This document shows, piece after piece, positions 12,947-24,584 of a DNA stretch of 64,000 bases. Source of the DNA: Globodera rostochiensis (Eukaryota; Nematoda; Chromadorea; Rhabditida; Heteroderidae). Made by a program: the position numbers and the translations under genes. Under the pieces are notes generated by a model that did not search any database, had not been told where the DNA came from, and saw only the letters and a list, made by a program, of their open reading frames with translations. The stretch's first letter is position 1. Every line of letters starts with the position of its first letter. The stretch lies in NCBI GenBank assembly GCA_018350325.1, contig JAEVLN010000001.1, positions 4,989,254-5,053,253 of the forward strand. Direction: 5' to 3'.

Positions 12947-13957
12947 CTTAAAGTTGAAACTGTCTTTCGAGTAAATAAATCTTTGGCACTTTTCGTCTTT
13001 CTGTGTGATGTTGGTATTTCCCGATTCTCTTTGCCTAATTTGGTCGCTTTTTCTGCTCCGTTCGTCTTCAATATTTCCGTGGCCGAGGCCCTTTCAAAGT
13101 CCTTAAACGATAATATGCCACGAGAAAAGATTATCCCGTGCCCTCCCCCCCCCTCCGTTTCCCCTCCGTTTCTTAATGCATTTTATTCACATTCTTTGCG
13201 TTCCGTTCCTCTTTATTCCCTCATGGAATTCCTTCGAGAATCGATTAATGCGCTACTCTCGGCTAGGCTAAAAACTCATTTCGCCATTCTTTTCGCGGCT
13301 TTGGCAAAATCCCATTACGATGTGCTGCTTAATTGCCTATCTTCCTTTTTTTCATTCTTTTGCACTCTTCCCAAGTCCAAGCATATTTTACCATTCACCT
13401 CACTCTCTCTCACTCTCTTCCATTTCGCGTTTCTCTTCCCTCAAAATAATTTGGGATTTTGGCATTCTCTTGGTATAACCCCCTCAGGGGACTCACCCTT
13501 TTGCCAAATCCGAAAATTAATCGAGAAACGACGCGCCATCCCACCCACCCTTTATGGCCTTTCTAAGCGCCGTAGGGCGGTCCGCTTCTCCGAATTTATT
13601 GCTTTCGAAAGTGCTGCATCTTTTTCTATTTTTCGCTCTCTCTCCCTCTCCCCCTGTTGCTTCGGTGGAAGGCATTTACCCATTTGTTATTTTACTTCCC
13701 ACTTGGCCAAGGGAAAAATGCGAGAAGGGAATGCCCTGCGGGGGGGGGGGACTCTTTTGACCCCCTTCCCTACAAATGCTCTCTTCTCCCTTTTGACTAT
13801 TTCCCCCACGGCAACGGCCCGCGCTGGCCGTTTTGGCGCCAGTCAATAAATCACCGACAAAACGGCGGAAGGAAAAGCTCATATCCGCGGATTATCCATT
13901 GCCCTTTTTCCTTCACATTTTCGAGTGTTTTTATTGCACTTTTTGTTCTTTACAGAA
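12947..13957. other. Pyrimidine-rich spacer upstream of the JIP-1 gene
   Basis: T/C-rich sequence with a G-run at about 13741. A long open frame (12983-13849) is present but has no recognisable family and a Phe/Leu/Ser-rich composition expected from pyrimidine-rich DNA. Likely promoter and 5' UTR of the next gene. Confidence 0.5.
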
Positions 13958-16900
13958 ATGGTCAATACTCCGGCTCCAAATTTTTTGAAGTTGAAGGAGG
14001 TTTTTGCGAATGAAAAGTTAAAAATGGATGAAATGACGGAAGAGGAAGAAGAGGAAGAAGAAGAACAGGGAGGAGAAGAAGAGGAAGAAGATGAATGGGA
14101 AGAAGAGGAAATTGAGCGGATCATCCAGAGGTCGTCACACTTTCTGAAACGCGACGACGAAGGGAGAACTCTGCCACAAAGTTGTTCGGCACATGCCAAT
14201 TTGGTCGGTTTTGCTCTGCCGGAGAAGGACAAAACCCAAAACATTTGGTTCAGAGTCAGCCAAAAAGGCAAAAATGGCAGAAAACGACGCCATTGGAATT
14301 GGACGACGAAAAGGGAGGGGAGGAGGGCGAGGACAGCGACGAGGAACTGTAACTTATTTGTTAGCTAATTTATATATATTTTTTAATTTCAATTTTTTGA
14401 TTATAAAAAACGAAGTAGCAAAAATTACTTTGCGGAATTATAACAATTCGGAAATGTTTCTATTAGCTTCGCCCAGCACAGCTCCCTGCTTCCCCTTCGC
14501 AAGTCCAAATCCGCCTTTGCCGGCTTCCAATCGCCTCGAGTCGGCAAATCCACCGCCCCTTTCGACTGCCCAATAGTCATTAGGAAAACGATTGGAGAAA
14601 CGGCCGACGAAAGTGCCAAAGGCGGGCGAGTTGTGAAGAAAGAAGACGGCGAGCAGAAAGGCGGCGGCATTGAGGAGCTAATTGATTTGGCCCGCGGGGA
14701 TGTTCTCCAATTTCGAATGTCTCATCGCCATGTGTCCCCAAGTCGGAGTTGTTCGTCCTCAGCTTCTTCTCTCCCCGTGGGTGCACGTGCGGTTAGCCGG
14801 TGGTCGGCCCCCGCGGCAAACTCTGAGAAAGAATCGGAGACAGAAGACGAACTCGGGGCCTGGGAAGAACGCATCGATGTTGACCAAGGTCCTCCCACCC
14901 ATTTTATATTTTGAATCAAACAAAAGAAAATTAAGGACGGAGTCGAAGAAACTTTTTGCTATCCGATAGAAGCACTGGGGGCAGCTGGTCAGCACCAAGC
15001 GGCTTTATTAGCGGCGACCATAAAAGGAAAGGGTCCGAAAAGGGGGGCAAAAGACAGGAAACTGAAGGAGGGGTGGAGGAGGAGGTGGAAGAGTTGGACA
15101 ATTTGAACAAGTTTGGGGGACAACTCCTGCAGAACATGAAGCATTTGGAGATTGATGGGAATGGATGGCACTTTCGGAAGGAAGAGGAGGACGGAATGGA
15201 AGAAAAGATGTCCACGACAACGGATGAGGAAGAAAATGACGATGAACACGAGGACAGAGTGGGTAAGCTTTCGAATGTAATTCGACAGGCATTTTTGAAT
15301 ACTCTCAGCGTGTGTGGATTCCCAAAAGCAAATGCGCGTCTTCGTAAGCAAAAATTGCTATCCGATCACCCGCTGCCGCAGGAACATGCCGAACTCCCGA
15401 TCGGACTCTCAGCTACTCTGGAACCGGCACCTGACCGAAGCCGCCCCGCCTCCGCCAGCGGCATTTCCATTGGAAGAGTCGGAAGAGGACTTGACAGGGG
15501 AGCCACCGACAAAGCCGGCAAAGACGACGGCAATAGCTCATAGCAAAACACATGTGGGCCTAATGACAGAAACAGTCGAAGAGGAACAAAAGTGGAAGAT
15601 GGAAGAAAAGAAGAAGTTGTTGAAGATGGAAGAGGAACAAAAGTGGAAGATGGAAGAAAAGAAGAAGTTGTTGAAGATGGAAGAGGAACAAAAGTGGAAA
15701 ATGGAAGAGAAAAAGAAGTTGTTGAAGATGGGACAGATGGAATATGAGAAAGAGACAGAGGAGGCAAGTCTTTAAATTTGCAAAAATTTGTAGAGGATTA
15801 ATATTCCACTGCTTGATGGGTTCACATATTGTGTGATGGGAGAGAGAATGGGGGGGGGGGAAGTGTCCGTCGCTGCCTTCTCTCTCCATGTCCCCATTTG
15901 GCCCATCATTGATTCCCTCTTCCGTTTGTCTTCTTCTTGCCCTCCGAGATGAGTCTCACATACCCTTCGGCGACAATTTTGCCTCTAATGCTTTGCAGAT
16001 CCGCCAACCCCAACCCTTTCCACTTACACACCATTTATGTCCATTGTCCCTACAAAATCCAATTGGGGGGGGGGGGGGGCGTGGGACGAAAATGCCATGG
16101 CCGGCCGGCCAGCCCCTTTTGGGTCACATTCTTCCATTGGTCCACCCACTTCTTTTAGTTTTCAAAAAACATTTGTCGTAAAGTTTCAAAAAAGTTTAAA
16201 AGCATTTTTTGATGAATTTTTAAATAATTTTCCCCCGCGCAGATGTGCCCCCAAAAGAGCGCTTTTGCTCCTTCCGCCGACAGTTTTGGCGAGGATTTGT
16301 CCAATGAACAACAACAGCTTAAAAATGTCCCCCAGCGGCCTTATCCGATTCTCTTCCGACGACAACGACAAGCGCAGCAGGCAAAAGTATTGGCAATTCG
16401 AATGTCCCTGCCAAATCCGCCCTTTTATTACCTTAAACAACCGAATTTGGCCAAAAACCGATCGGCCTCGTCCGTTGATGACATTCCGATGGTCGACGAC
16501 TGTCCCTCCCCCAATCAGTCGTTGCTTCCCGGATACGACGTACTTTCCCCCATTCGAAAACGTAACGTTTCGAGTGCCAAATTGGCAACGGCACAGAAGG
16601 GCGGCACTTCCCTTTCATCCTCTCCCAATTATTCGGAGGACGAAAAGTTTGAAGGCGACGAGAAGAAGCGTTGCAGAACAATGAGAAAAGGGCGGAGGAT
16701 TCCCGTTCAACGGTCTGCGGCGGAGAGACTTTGCCGCAGGGGAAGTCCCCCTCATGCACAGGTCGGAGGAGGCGGGAGGAGAGGGGGGGGAGGGAAGGGG
16801 GCATTGAATTTAAAAGTCGAAAATGTTGTCAGTTTCGGAATAAATTAATCATTCTAAATTAGATGGAGGGTTGGCTTAAATTAACTGACGGCAAGTTAAA

Positions 16901-19900
16901 AAGGAATTAGGTAATTTGCAAATGGGCTTATTTGCTTTAAGCTTAACATCATTCTGACTGGGCATGGTTGGTTCAGAATGACCTGCTCAGCGAGTCGGAG
17001 ATCAGTGACTTGGAGCAGCAAATCGCGAGCGGAAGATTGGAACGTAACGGCAACGATTCTTCGACGGCACTGGGGGAATTTTTGGAGAAGCAAAGTTCCG
17101 AAGAAGTAACTGAAGAAAAGTTGGGAGAAGACCGACTGAACGAAGAAGAGGAAAAGGAAGAAGAGGAGAAGGAAGAAGAGGAGGAGGAAGAAGAGGAGAA
17201 GGAAGAAGAGGAGGAGGAAGAAGAGGAGAAGGAAGAAGAGGGGGAGGATGAGCGGGAGGCGGCGGAAGCGTGGGGAGGTGCCAGCGGAAAGCGGGGGGTT
17301 GACACAGGGCGCGGATTGGATGTTGACCGGGTGGACGAAGAGGAGGCGGAGGAGGGGTCGGGAAGACAGAAAAAAGCCAAAGTTTATTGAAATCGTTTAG
17401 AATGAATGAAGAGGCAACGTCCAGCGAAGATGGCTCCTTCTCCCCCGAAAGGAGAAGGAGCGAAGTATTCGACCACAATTTGGTCATTGGCACTTCTTCT
17501 TCAATGCCGACCTTCCCTTTCAATGCTGGGAACAACTACTGGGGAGGCGGAAAGCCGAACTTTTGGCAGGGCGAAAGTCCAACTGAGGACGGTGACAACC
17601 CTTGGGGGGAGGAGACCATCCTGCAACGAAGTGTGACCGTGGTGAGCCCCCCGCAAAATTGTCCATAATTTCAATCGCAAATAATCCAGCAAAGTGCATT
17701 GGAGGGCGGGGCGGGGAAAAGAAGAAGACGGCGAATGTTGCCATTGAGACCGGATCAGCAGGGGAGGACGCGAAATGCAGGTGCAATACTTGGCAATATG
17801 AACGAAACACCCTCCCCCCCCCCTCCCCTCTCCCCTCCCGCCCCCCCTCCCCCCTTTTCTCCCCCCCCCCCCCCCCCTTTACCCTCCTCCCCCTTTTCTC
17901 CTCCCCCCCCCCTTTACCCTCCCCCCTTTTCTCCCTTTACCCCCCCCCCCTTCTCCCCCCTTTACCCCCCCCCTCCCCCCCCTTTACCCCTTTACCCCCC
18001 CCCTTTCCCCCCCCCTACCCCCCCCCCTCTCCCCTCCCTTTACCCCCCCCCCCTTCTCCCCCCCCCCTTTACCCCCCCTCCCCCCCGCTTTAACCCCCCC
18101 CCTTTAACCCCCCCCCCTTCTCCCCCCCCTTCCCCCCCCCTTCTCCCCCTCCTTTACCCCCCCCCCTCTCCCCTCCCTTTACCCCCCCCTTCTCCCCTCC
18201 CCCCCCCCTTTACCCTCCCCCTTTTCTCCCCCCCCCTTTACCCTCCCCTTTTCTCCCTTTACCCCCCCCCCTTCTCCCCCCCCCCTTTACCCCCCCCCCT
18301 CCCCCCCCTTTACCCCCCCCCTTTCCCCCCCCCCCTTTACCCCCCCCCCCTCTCCCCTCCCTTCCCCCCCCTTCTCCCCCCCCCCCTTTAACCCCCCCCC
18401 CCCTCCCCCCCGCTTTAACCCCCCCCCTTTACCCCCCCCCTTCTCCCCCCCCTTTACCCCCCCCCCCCCTCTCCCCCCCTTACCCCCCCCCCCCTCTCCC
18501 CTCCCTTTACCCCCCCCCTTCTCCCCTCCCAGTCTGCATAGCTCCTTTCCTTGGCCTTTTCTTCAATCAATATTAGCAGAGGGGGTCAGAGTTGGGAAGA
18601 GTGCCGTTTTCTTTCGAGAAGTTTTGGCCCTGACAGCGACGGCACAAAAAATGAAGGGTTGAAGATGATAAATTGGATGGGACAAGGGGAAAGCTTTTCA
18701 AATGCCAGAATAACGAAAATCTCCCCTCCCCCCCCCCCTCTTTATCCCCAATTCCATTAGGTTTATTCATTTTTGTCCCAAATTACACTTCAACATCGAC
18801 CCCACCATTTCAGAAGAATGCCCTCCTTCGCCTACTGTGCCGTCATCGTTCAGCGCCAAACATCGGCGTCAACTTCCGCGCATTCCCTCCAGCGAAGACC
18901 CTTTGGACAAAATTAACATTTTCACTTCCACCAAAGAGCATTTGCTCAATGCCCTTCAGCAGCAGAAGCCTAGCGAAAGACAGCGTCGAATTGAACAAAT
19001 GCACATTGACCGGGCTGATCAAAATGAGGTGGCCCAGAAAAGGAAACATTTAATTGCTTCGATTATCTTTTAGGGGGAATTTTCTCAAACGATGCCAAAT
19101 TTGCCCTCGCCAACTTCCGTCGTCCAACTTTCAAAAGTCCCGCTCTCTTTGTGTGGGGCCGAGTTGGCCCATCGTTCCCAACGCGACCATTGCCACCACC
19201 GCCCAGAAGAGTACACACTTTCCTATGGCATGGACCAATCGGCACTCGGACTTGCCCGGAAGGGACTGTCAATAGAGGAAAGTTACTACGAAGACGTGGA
19301 CGGACTGAACGGGAATTTGACTTACGGAGGAGGAAAAGGAAAAGACCGGAGAGAGTGGGGGGACTCGCCGCACTCTCCCGACTGTGAGGAGGATCGCATA
19401 AGGGGTAAGTGATCGGAGTGATCGATCGGTTCGTTGCCCTAGGCCATTTAGTACGGTTCTTTTCTTTATCAGTGTCATTGTACAATATTGCCGACGGGAA
19501 CAAAAGCAGTTCGGGCATATCCAGCAGCTGTTGTACCACTTCTTCGAGGAGTTGTGAACTGCCAGAGACCAATCGATTTGTGTTGGCAAGGAGACAGCGA
19601 CAGAAAGCTCGAGATTATGCTGATCCGTCGGTGCCCACCCATCGATCGCAGTTTCCTTTTATGCCAAGACACGTCGAGCAGGTCGAACTGCAGAAGGGCG
19701 ACGCTCTCCACATTTTCGAGAAGTACGAGGATCACTGGTGCCATGGTATAAATATTTTTAATTAAAATTAATTATTTCAGCAAATTATTTGCAGGTGTAA
19801 ATTTAAGAACAGGCCACAAAGGAATTTTTCCCGAGGTGATCGAAATGATTCGTCAAAATATAATAACATTTCTTTTATTTCAGGCGCACATTGTGGAGAT

Positions 19901-21063
19901 CGACTTGGTGGATGAGATTTGCCGAAGTGTTCTTCCGGACGGCTCTCCTCGTAAAGACTTTTTGCCTCTCTCTCATTTGCCATACTTTGCAGATCCGATC
20001 AAGATCGAAAGGGACACCTTTTACTTGACCATGATGGCCTCCATTGAGGTTGGTGGGGGGGGGGGGGGTGTAAAAGAAGAGATTTCTTAATTACTCCTCC
20101 GGGGGTTTGATATAAGGCAGATTCTTAATTAATGAGCTCCCCCCCCCCTCCGCAAATGCTCCAAAAATGGTTTGAGTTGAGGTCGCCCACCACAAGGGAA
20201 ACGATGTGCTTATGCAAGCAATCAACAAGGTTCGATTGGGCTTCTCAAGGGGGAATCGATTAGCGTAATGAATGCCAATAAAATGTACCCTCAAGGTGTG
20301 TGCGGTTTACCAACAAAAAGAGGAGATTTTGGTGCCCCAAACGGTGAGTCGAAGGCTGTTGGTTTGCGTTCTCATTGGGCGGTCTTTTAGGTGCTTATGG
20401 AAGTGTCCTTCCGGGGAGTGCACGTCATCGATAAGCGGAAAAGGGATGTAAGCTGACGCGGAAGGCTTTTAGGTTTTAGCCAATGCTTCACCCCCCCTCC
20501 CACAGATTTTCCGATGTCCGACCTTCGACTTTTTCTTCAGCCTCCAAAACATTTCCTTTTGCGGCGCCCATCCCAAAGAACTCAGGTCGTCCGGCCGCCA
20601 AAGTTCCGCTCGAAAAGCGCTTTTTGTTCAGGTACTTCGGCTTCATCACCAAACATCCGATTCTGCCCCGCTTTGCCTGCCACGTGTTCCTCTCCTCCGA
20701 GTCCACCGAACCCATCGTCGAAGGTCCGATCAACCCCTTAAGCATCCCCCCCCCGTTCTTTTAATTGTCCACCCCCCCCCCAACCCTTTATTGCCTACCG
20801 AACCCGTCGTCGAAGGTCCGATCAACCCCTTAAGCCCCCCCCCCACTTTATTTTTTGTCATCTGGCGCCACAAAAAATTCCAGTTTCTGTATTTGCATTT
20901 TTAATGTCCTTAAACTGTCCTTTTCAGCGATCGGCCGTGCTTTCAAACGTTCCTACGTAACAATTTCTCTTCCAATCCAATGGCATAATGCCAAACACGA
21001 ATTGCTTTTCAGGATGAATATATGGCATTCGCCCATCCAACTGAGGACATTTTCATCGAATGA
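13958..21063 (+). CDS. jip-1: JIP-1-like JNK-interacting scaffold (SH3 + PTB)
   Basis: Predicted scaffold that tethers MAPK (JNK) cascade kinases and kinesin light chain. The C-terminal half is unmistakable. The SH3 domain (about 19660-19900) reads [20 protein letters not shown] through [14 protein letters not shown]. The PTB domain (about 20030-20960) reads [52 protein letters not shown] and [18 protein letters not shown]. The last exon ends HPTEDIFIE then stop, matching the PTEDIYLE terminus of mammalian JIP1. The N-terminal half is assembled with less certainty from same-strand exons: Glu-rich blocks (about 14040-14110 and 17145-17245), a 16-aa repeat block at about 15580-15730, and Ser/Pro-rich segments near 16250-16770. 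No classic JNK-binding motif was located. The PTB has a 16-aa insertion (about 20581-20628), and its last-but-one exon boundary is duplicated downstream. One intron holds a 730-bp C/T tract. Confidence 0.88.
15577..15735 (+). repeat. 48-nt coding tandem repeat, three copies
   Basis: Three nearly identical in-frame units encode [16 protein letters not shown], a charged heptad-like helix block in the N-terminal half of the JIP-1-like protein. Copies differ by one or two synonymous A/G changes, so the expansion is recent. Confidence 0.85.
17807..18535. repeat. 730-bp poly-C/CT tract in a JIP-1 intron
   Basis: Almost uninterrupted pyrimidine sequence built from C-runs separated by TTTACC, TTCTC and CTCTC. 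There is essentially no purine except the A of TTTACC. Proline/leucine-rich frames across it are artefacts. It could form triplex or i-motif/G-quadruplex DNA and is a likely site of length variation. Confidence 0.95.
20705..20834 (+). repeat. Direct duplication of a JIP-1 exon/donor junction
   Basis: A 38-bp segment covering the last codons of a PTB exon (S-T-E-P-I-V-E) and its GTCCGATC donor at 20705-20742 recurs at 20797-20834 with one mismatch, 92 bp downstream, each copy followed by a C-run. The intron then continues to an acceptor before AIGRAFKR. Confidence 0.85.
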
Positions 21064-21964
21064 ATTTTCCAATATTTTGTGTTTTTGTCCCGGACGAATT
21101 GACTGATTGGTCAGCAAAATCACCCTATAATCAAACACAATGCCTTTGTATAAAATTTCTGCTGCTGCATAAAATATGACGACAAATCATTAAAGTTTTT
21201 AAAAAAAAGAATTTAAAATTTAATGGGGGGGGGGGGGGATTGGATGAATGACATTTGACATTCCGATCATTCTGCTGATGAATAATGCATTTGATTAAGT
21301 TAAAGGGGAAAGAAAAGCCTAAAGAATTAATAGAATATATATTTTAAGTGCTTTCAGTCGGCGGATTGCTTCCCCGGCTGGCAGGTGACTGCTTCAACTC
21401 GACGAGGGATGCTTTTGAATGGGTGGCTTTTCTCTGCTAATTTCTCCGTTCGTTTGTTTTTGTCTTCCAAAAACTGTCGCATTTAAAGAAAGTAAACGGA
21501 GGCAATTGTTGGCAATGTTTTATCGATCCAAAGCCACAAAGCCAATGTAACAAACTCTGAATTAATTGTTCCGATAAATCTGACTGATTCCGTTTTCTCG
21601 ACGGCAAATCTCGATCCGATCGGACAGGAACAGTTGTTATTATTGTTGTTATTGGCTATAGAGACTTTGTGGAGGGACTAATTGAGTCCAAGACGACACT
21701 CAACGCCCCCCCCCCCTCAAACACTTGAGCAGTTTATCCCCACTCGAATTGAGCTAAACTTTGGATAATATAGAAGATGATGATGAAGGCTTGCTGCTTT
21801 TGACAGCATTCCCCCCCCCCACCCAACGTGCTTTTCTTTTATTATTTTTTTTGTCCAATTTCACTATTTTCTTAATCATTTTTGCATATATTTCACCTTC
21901 CCACCCCCTCCCCCCCCCCCCTCCGTGCAGCAGATTAAATGATTAAATGAATTTTGGTGATTAA
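21064..21964. other. Spacer between the JIP-1 gene and the single-pass membrane protein gene
   Basis: AT-rich with a G-run at about 21227-21238 and C-runs at about 21706 and 21911. No exon recognised. Confidence 0.5.
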
Positions 21965-22729
21965 ATGCCAACTTCGATGGCAGAGCGTGCGCAACTTCCG
22001 GCGCCACGAGCAAGACCCGCCATTGAACTGAATCTAAACTTGGACGAAGCAATTGTCGAGACGGTGGATTTGATAAGAACGGTCAATTCAAAAAACGGCA
22101 TCCCCCAAATTAATTCTTTAAGCTTCAGGTTCGTATTCAATTGGAGTCCATTTCGAATATTCTGGGCCAAAGTCTGAATAGGACAGTCGCCGATGTTTGT
22201 GGTCGAAATGTCCAACTATTTGCTGTCTCTTTTGGCATTTAGGTGGGCGACGATATTGGCAGGATCATCACCAACGTGGAGGCCATCTCCAGAAATGTGG
22301 CCGAATGTTTGTGTTTTCTGCACTTTTGGCCAATTTCCGTTTTAAGCCACCGGTCAGCTGTACCAGCCGCTGCTGCTCTTCCTTCTGTTCCTCCTCACCA
22401 GTTGCATCCTTTTGGCCATTCTTTCCTGCATAATCTTCCGCACTCAGTGGGAAATGCGTCGGTTGTCCCGGAGAGAGCGCAACGGAGAAGGCCGACGACG
22501 ACGACGACGACGACGACGGAGTTCATCGGTGGAAGAGGAAGAAGAAGAGGAAGAAGAGGAAGAGATGAGAAGGAGGGGGAAGAGGGCGGGGAGGGGCAGG
22601 AAGTTCTGGTGGGGGAGGTCGAAGGGAAGTGAGCAACGACGTCACCCGGAGGAAGGGGGAAGGCCATCTTCAACAAAAATTGAGTTGAAACCGGACACGG
22701 AAAGGCATCCAAAAAAGCCATTGGTTTGA
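21965..22729 (+). CDS. Single-pass membrane protein with coiled-coil ectodomain and Arg/Glu-rich tail, unknown family
   Basis: I do not recognise this gene. Four exons, 21965-22081, 22129-22194, 22243-22296 and 22358-22729, are joined by short GT-AG introns, all in phase 0 (about 202 aa). Residues 22-70 form a heptad-like amphipathic helix (LDEAIVETVDLIRTVRIQLE, then SISNILGQSLNRTV). One strongly hydrophobic segment follows (PLLLFLLFLLTSCILLAILS). The tail starts RTQWEMRRLSRRER, then runs of about nine Arg and about eleven Glu and a second basic block. By the positive-inside rule the tail should be cytosolic. A t-SNARE-like or small adaptor protein is possible but not supported by any motif. 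Confidence 0.65.
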
Positions 22730-24584
22730 ATTTGTTATGCGAGGCAAACGATTAGTGCCGGTGAAAAGCCTTCCAATTAATTAAAAAGCTTTTTGCTGTT
22801 TTACCAATCATTTGTTGCTCATTTGAAACATTCTGTACATACAATGGAACACACCTTAATGTTTAAATTGTTTGTGATAAAGGGACCTCCCCCCGTCTCC
22901 CCCCCCCGTCCCCAGGGAATTGCGCGAGAGTGTTTGAAAGCAGCTGATAACAGAAAGCTAACGAGTGATCGAGCTTCTCACTGATAAGAAGAGATGATCG
23001 GCGATTTCGCTAATTGATCGATCGGTCGGTTGGCAATTAAGTCGCAGACGGCTTTTGCTTTCCCTTCTGAAAGGGTGCGGCGGTCCTTCTTTGCAACATC
23101 CTTTGTGAAAAAACCTTTTCTAATTGCCTTTTCCGTTACAGGAATGATTTGTTTCCACAAAGTTTGCAGTATCAATTCAAGGCTTTTACCCGGTGTCCGT
23201 TCCACTCGACCCAATGTCCCCCTCCCCTCCCTTTACCCCCCCCCCCCTCCCCCCTCCCCCAATTTCATCACTTTCCGTTCCACCCAACGAAGCAAAACCG
23301 CTGTTTGTCTGTTGATGTGTGATGCGCGACATATGTATTCATAAATTGCATAAATTGTATGGGTGGCTCGTCATATTTATGGACCTTCTGATGGCGTCGG
23401 TTAGCCAAAACGCAAAAATTCCCATCGGCCATTTCATTCATTTGATTGCCACGCGCTTTATGACATGGCGAGTATGGGACAACGACAACAACAACAAATT
23501 GATCTTTATTGGGTAGGACGGATGGACCAAAACCGACGAACGGCGGGGGGGGGGGGGGGGATAACGAAAAGTTGCGCACATCAATTCGACCAACCGATTT
23601 CCTCGGCCTTATTCCCCCCCCCCTCCATCTTCTAATCACTCCCCTCCCTCACCAATCAATCACTAACCATCCAAGCCCCAAAACCATCCTGATCGTGGCA
23701 AAAAATCGTCGCCCTTTCGTCCGCCACCAACGAACGCCGAATGACGCTGATAGGACGAACATTCAGGTTTCCTCGTCCAAAAACTGTCCAAATTGCCCTT
23801 TCACCTCTCTCTCATTTCATTCCCCCCCCCCCTCCACCCGCCCATCCGCCGCCGCCTCCGAAGGAATCCAAATCCGAAATGCTTTTCCGTCCTTCCGCCC
23901 CCTCCCCCCTCAACCATTTTACTCTTAATGAAATTATTGCTCTGCCCCCCCCAACCCTCCTCGCTTATTTTTTCATTGTTTTGCGCAATAATCAAATGAG
24001 AAGTTACACAAGGGCGGCAGGAATCCGCTGAGTATTCATTCCCCCCCCCCGCTGAGTATTTCCTCCCCCCCCCCCCCCCCCCCTCCCGTCGTCGATCATA
24101 AATCGGAGATGTGCAACTCCAACTCCAACTCCTCTAATCAACCAAAAAACACATTTCATGTTTATGATATGCTGTGTTCTCCTTAAAAAGCATTCGCTTT
24201 GCCCAATTTCGGTGTATTCGCAACATTCAGCCGAAGAGCAGTTGACGGATGGACATTGGCTGCGGGGGTTTGTGGAGTGAGCTTTGGAAACTCGCCTCAC
24301 ACTCAGCTAATGAACGAACAAACGGCTCTGATTGACCGGGGGGGGGGGGCACTGATCAAATGCCCTCTTTTTCTTGTTGTGTTTGTTGGGGTTGTTGTGC
24401 TAACTCCTCTTTATCGGGAATTGCATCTCCCCCCCCCCCTCTCCTTCCCTTTTTCTCCCCCCCCCGGCGACTAGCACTATTAAAATCATAAGTACAAATT
24501 GTGTCATTTGAATAGAATTGTTCAAATCGATTATTCATCACAATTCATTTTAGAAAATTGCCGAAAGATTTTTGCAGTAACAGA
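22730..24584. other. Spacer upstream of the collagen gene
   Basis: Contains many C- and G-runs (about 23229, 23547, 23821, 24066, 24340). An open frame on the minus strand at 23214-22978 encodes a plausible but unidentified segment (LELILQTLWKQIIPVTEKAI); it could be a decayed exon or chance. No confident gene. Confidence 0.45.

Noticed and set aside
12983..13849. Plus-strand open frame of 288 aa between trehalase and JIP-1
   Set aside because: No family motif, starts without ATG, and Phe/Ser/Leu composition reflects pyrimidine-rich promoter DNA.
17602..18391. Proline/leucine-rich proteins of 160-230 aa
   Set aside because: Reading through the poly-C/T tract; any C-rich DNA gives such frames.
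20583..20628. Intron within the PTB exon of JIP-1
   Set aside because: GT...TTCAG borders exist, but the 46-nt length would break the frame; reading through keeps it, so it is treated as a 16-aa insertion.
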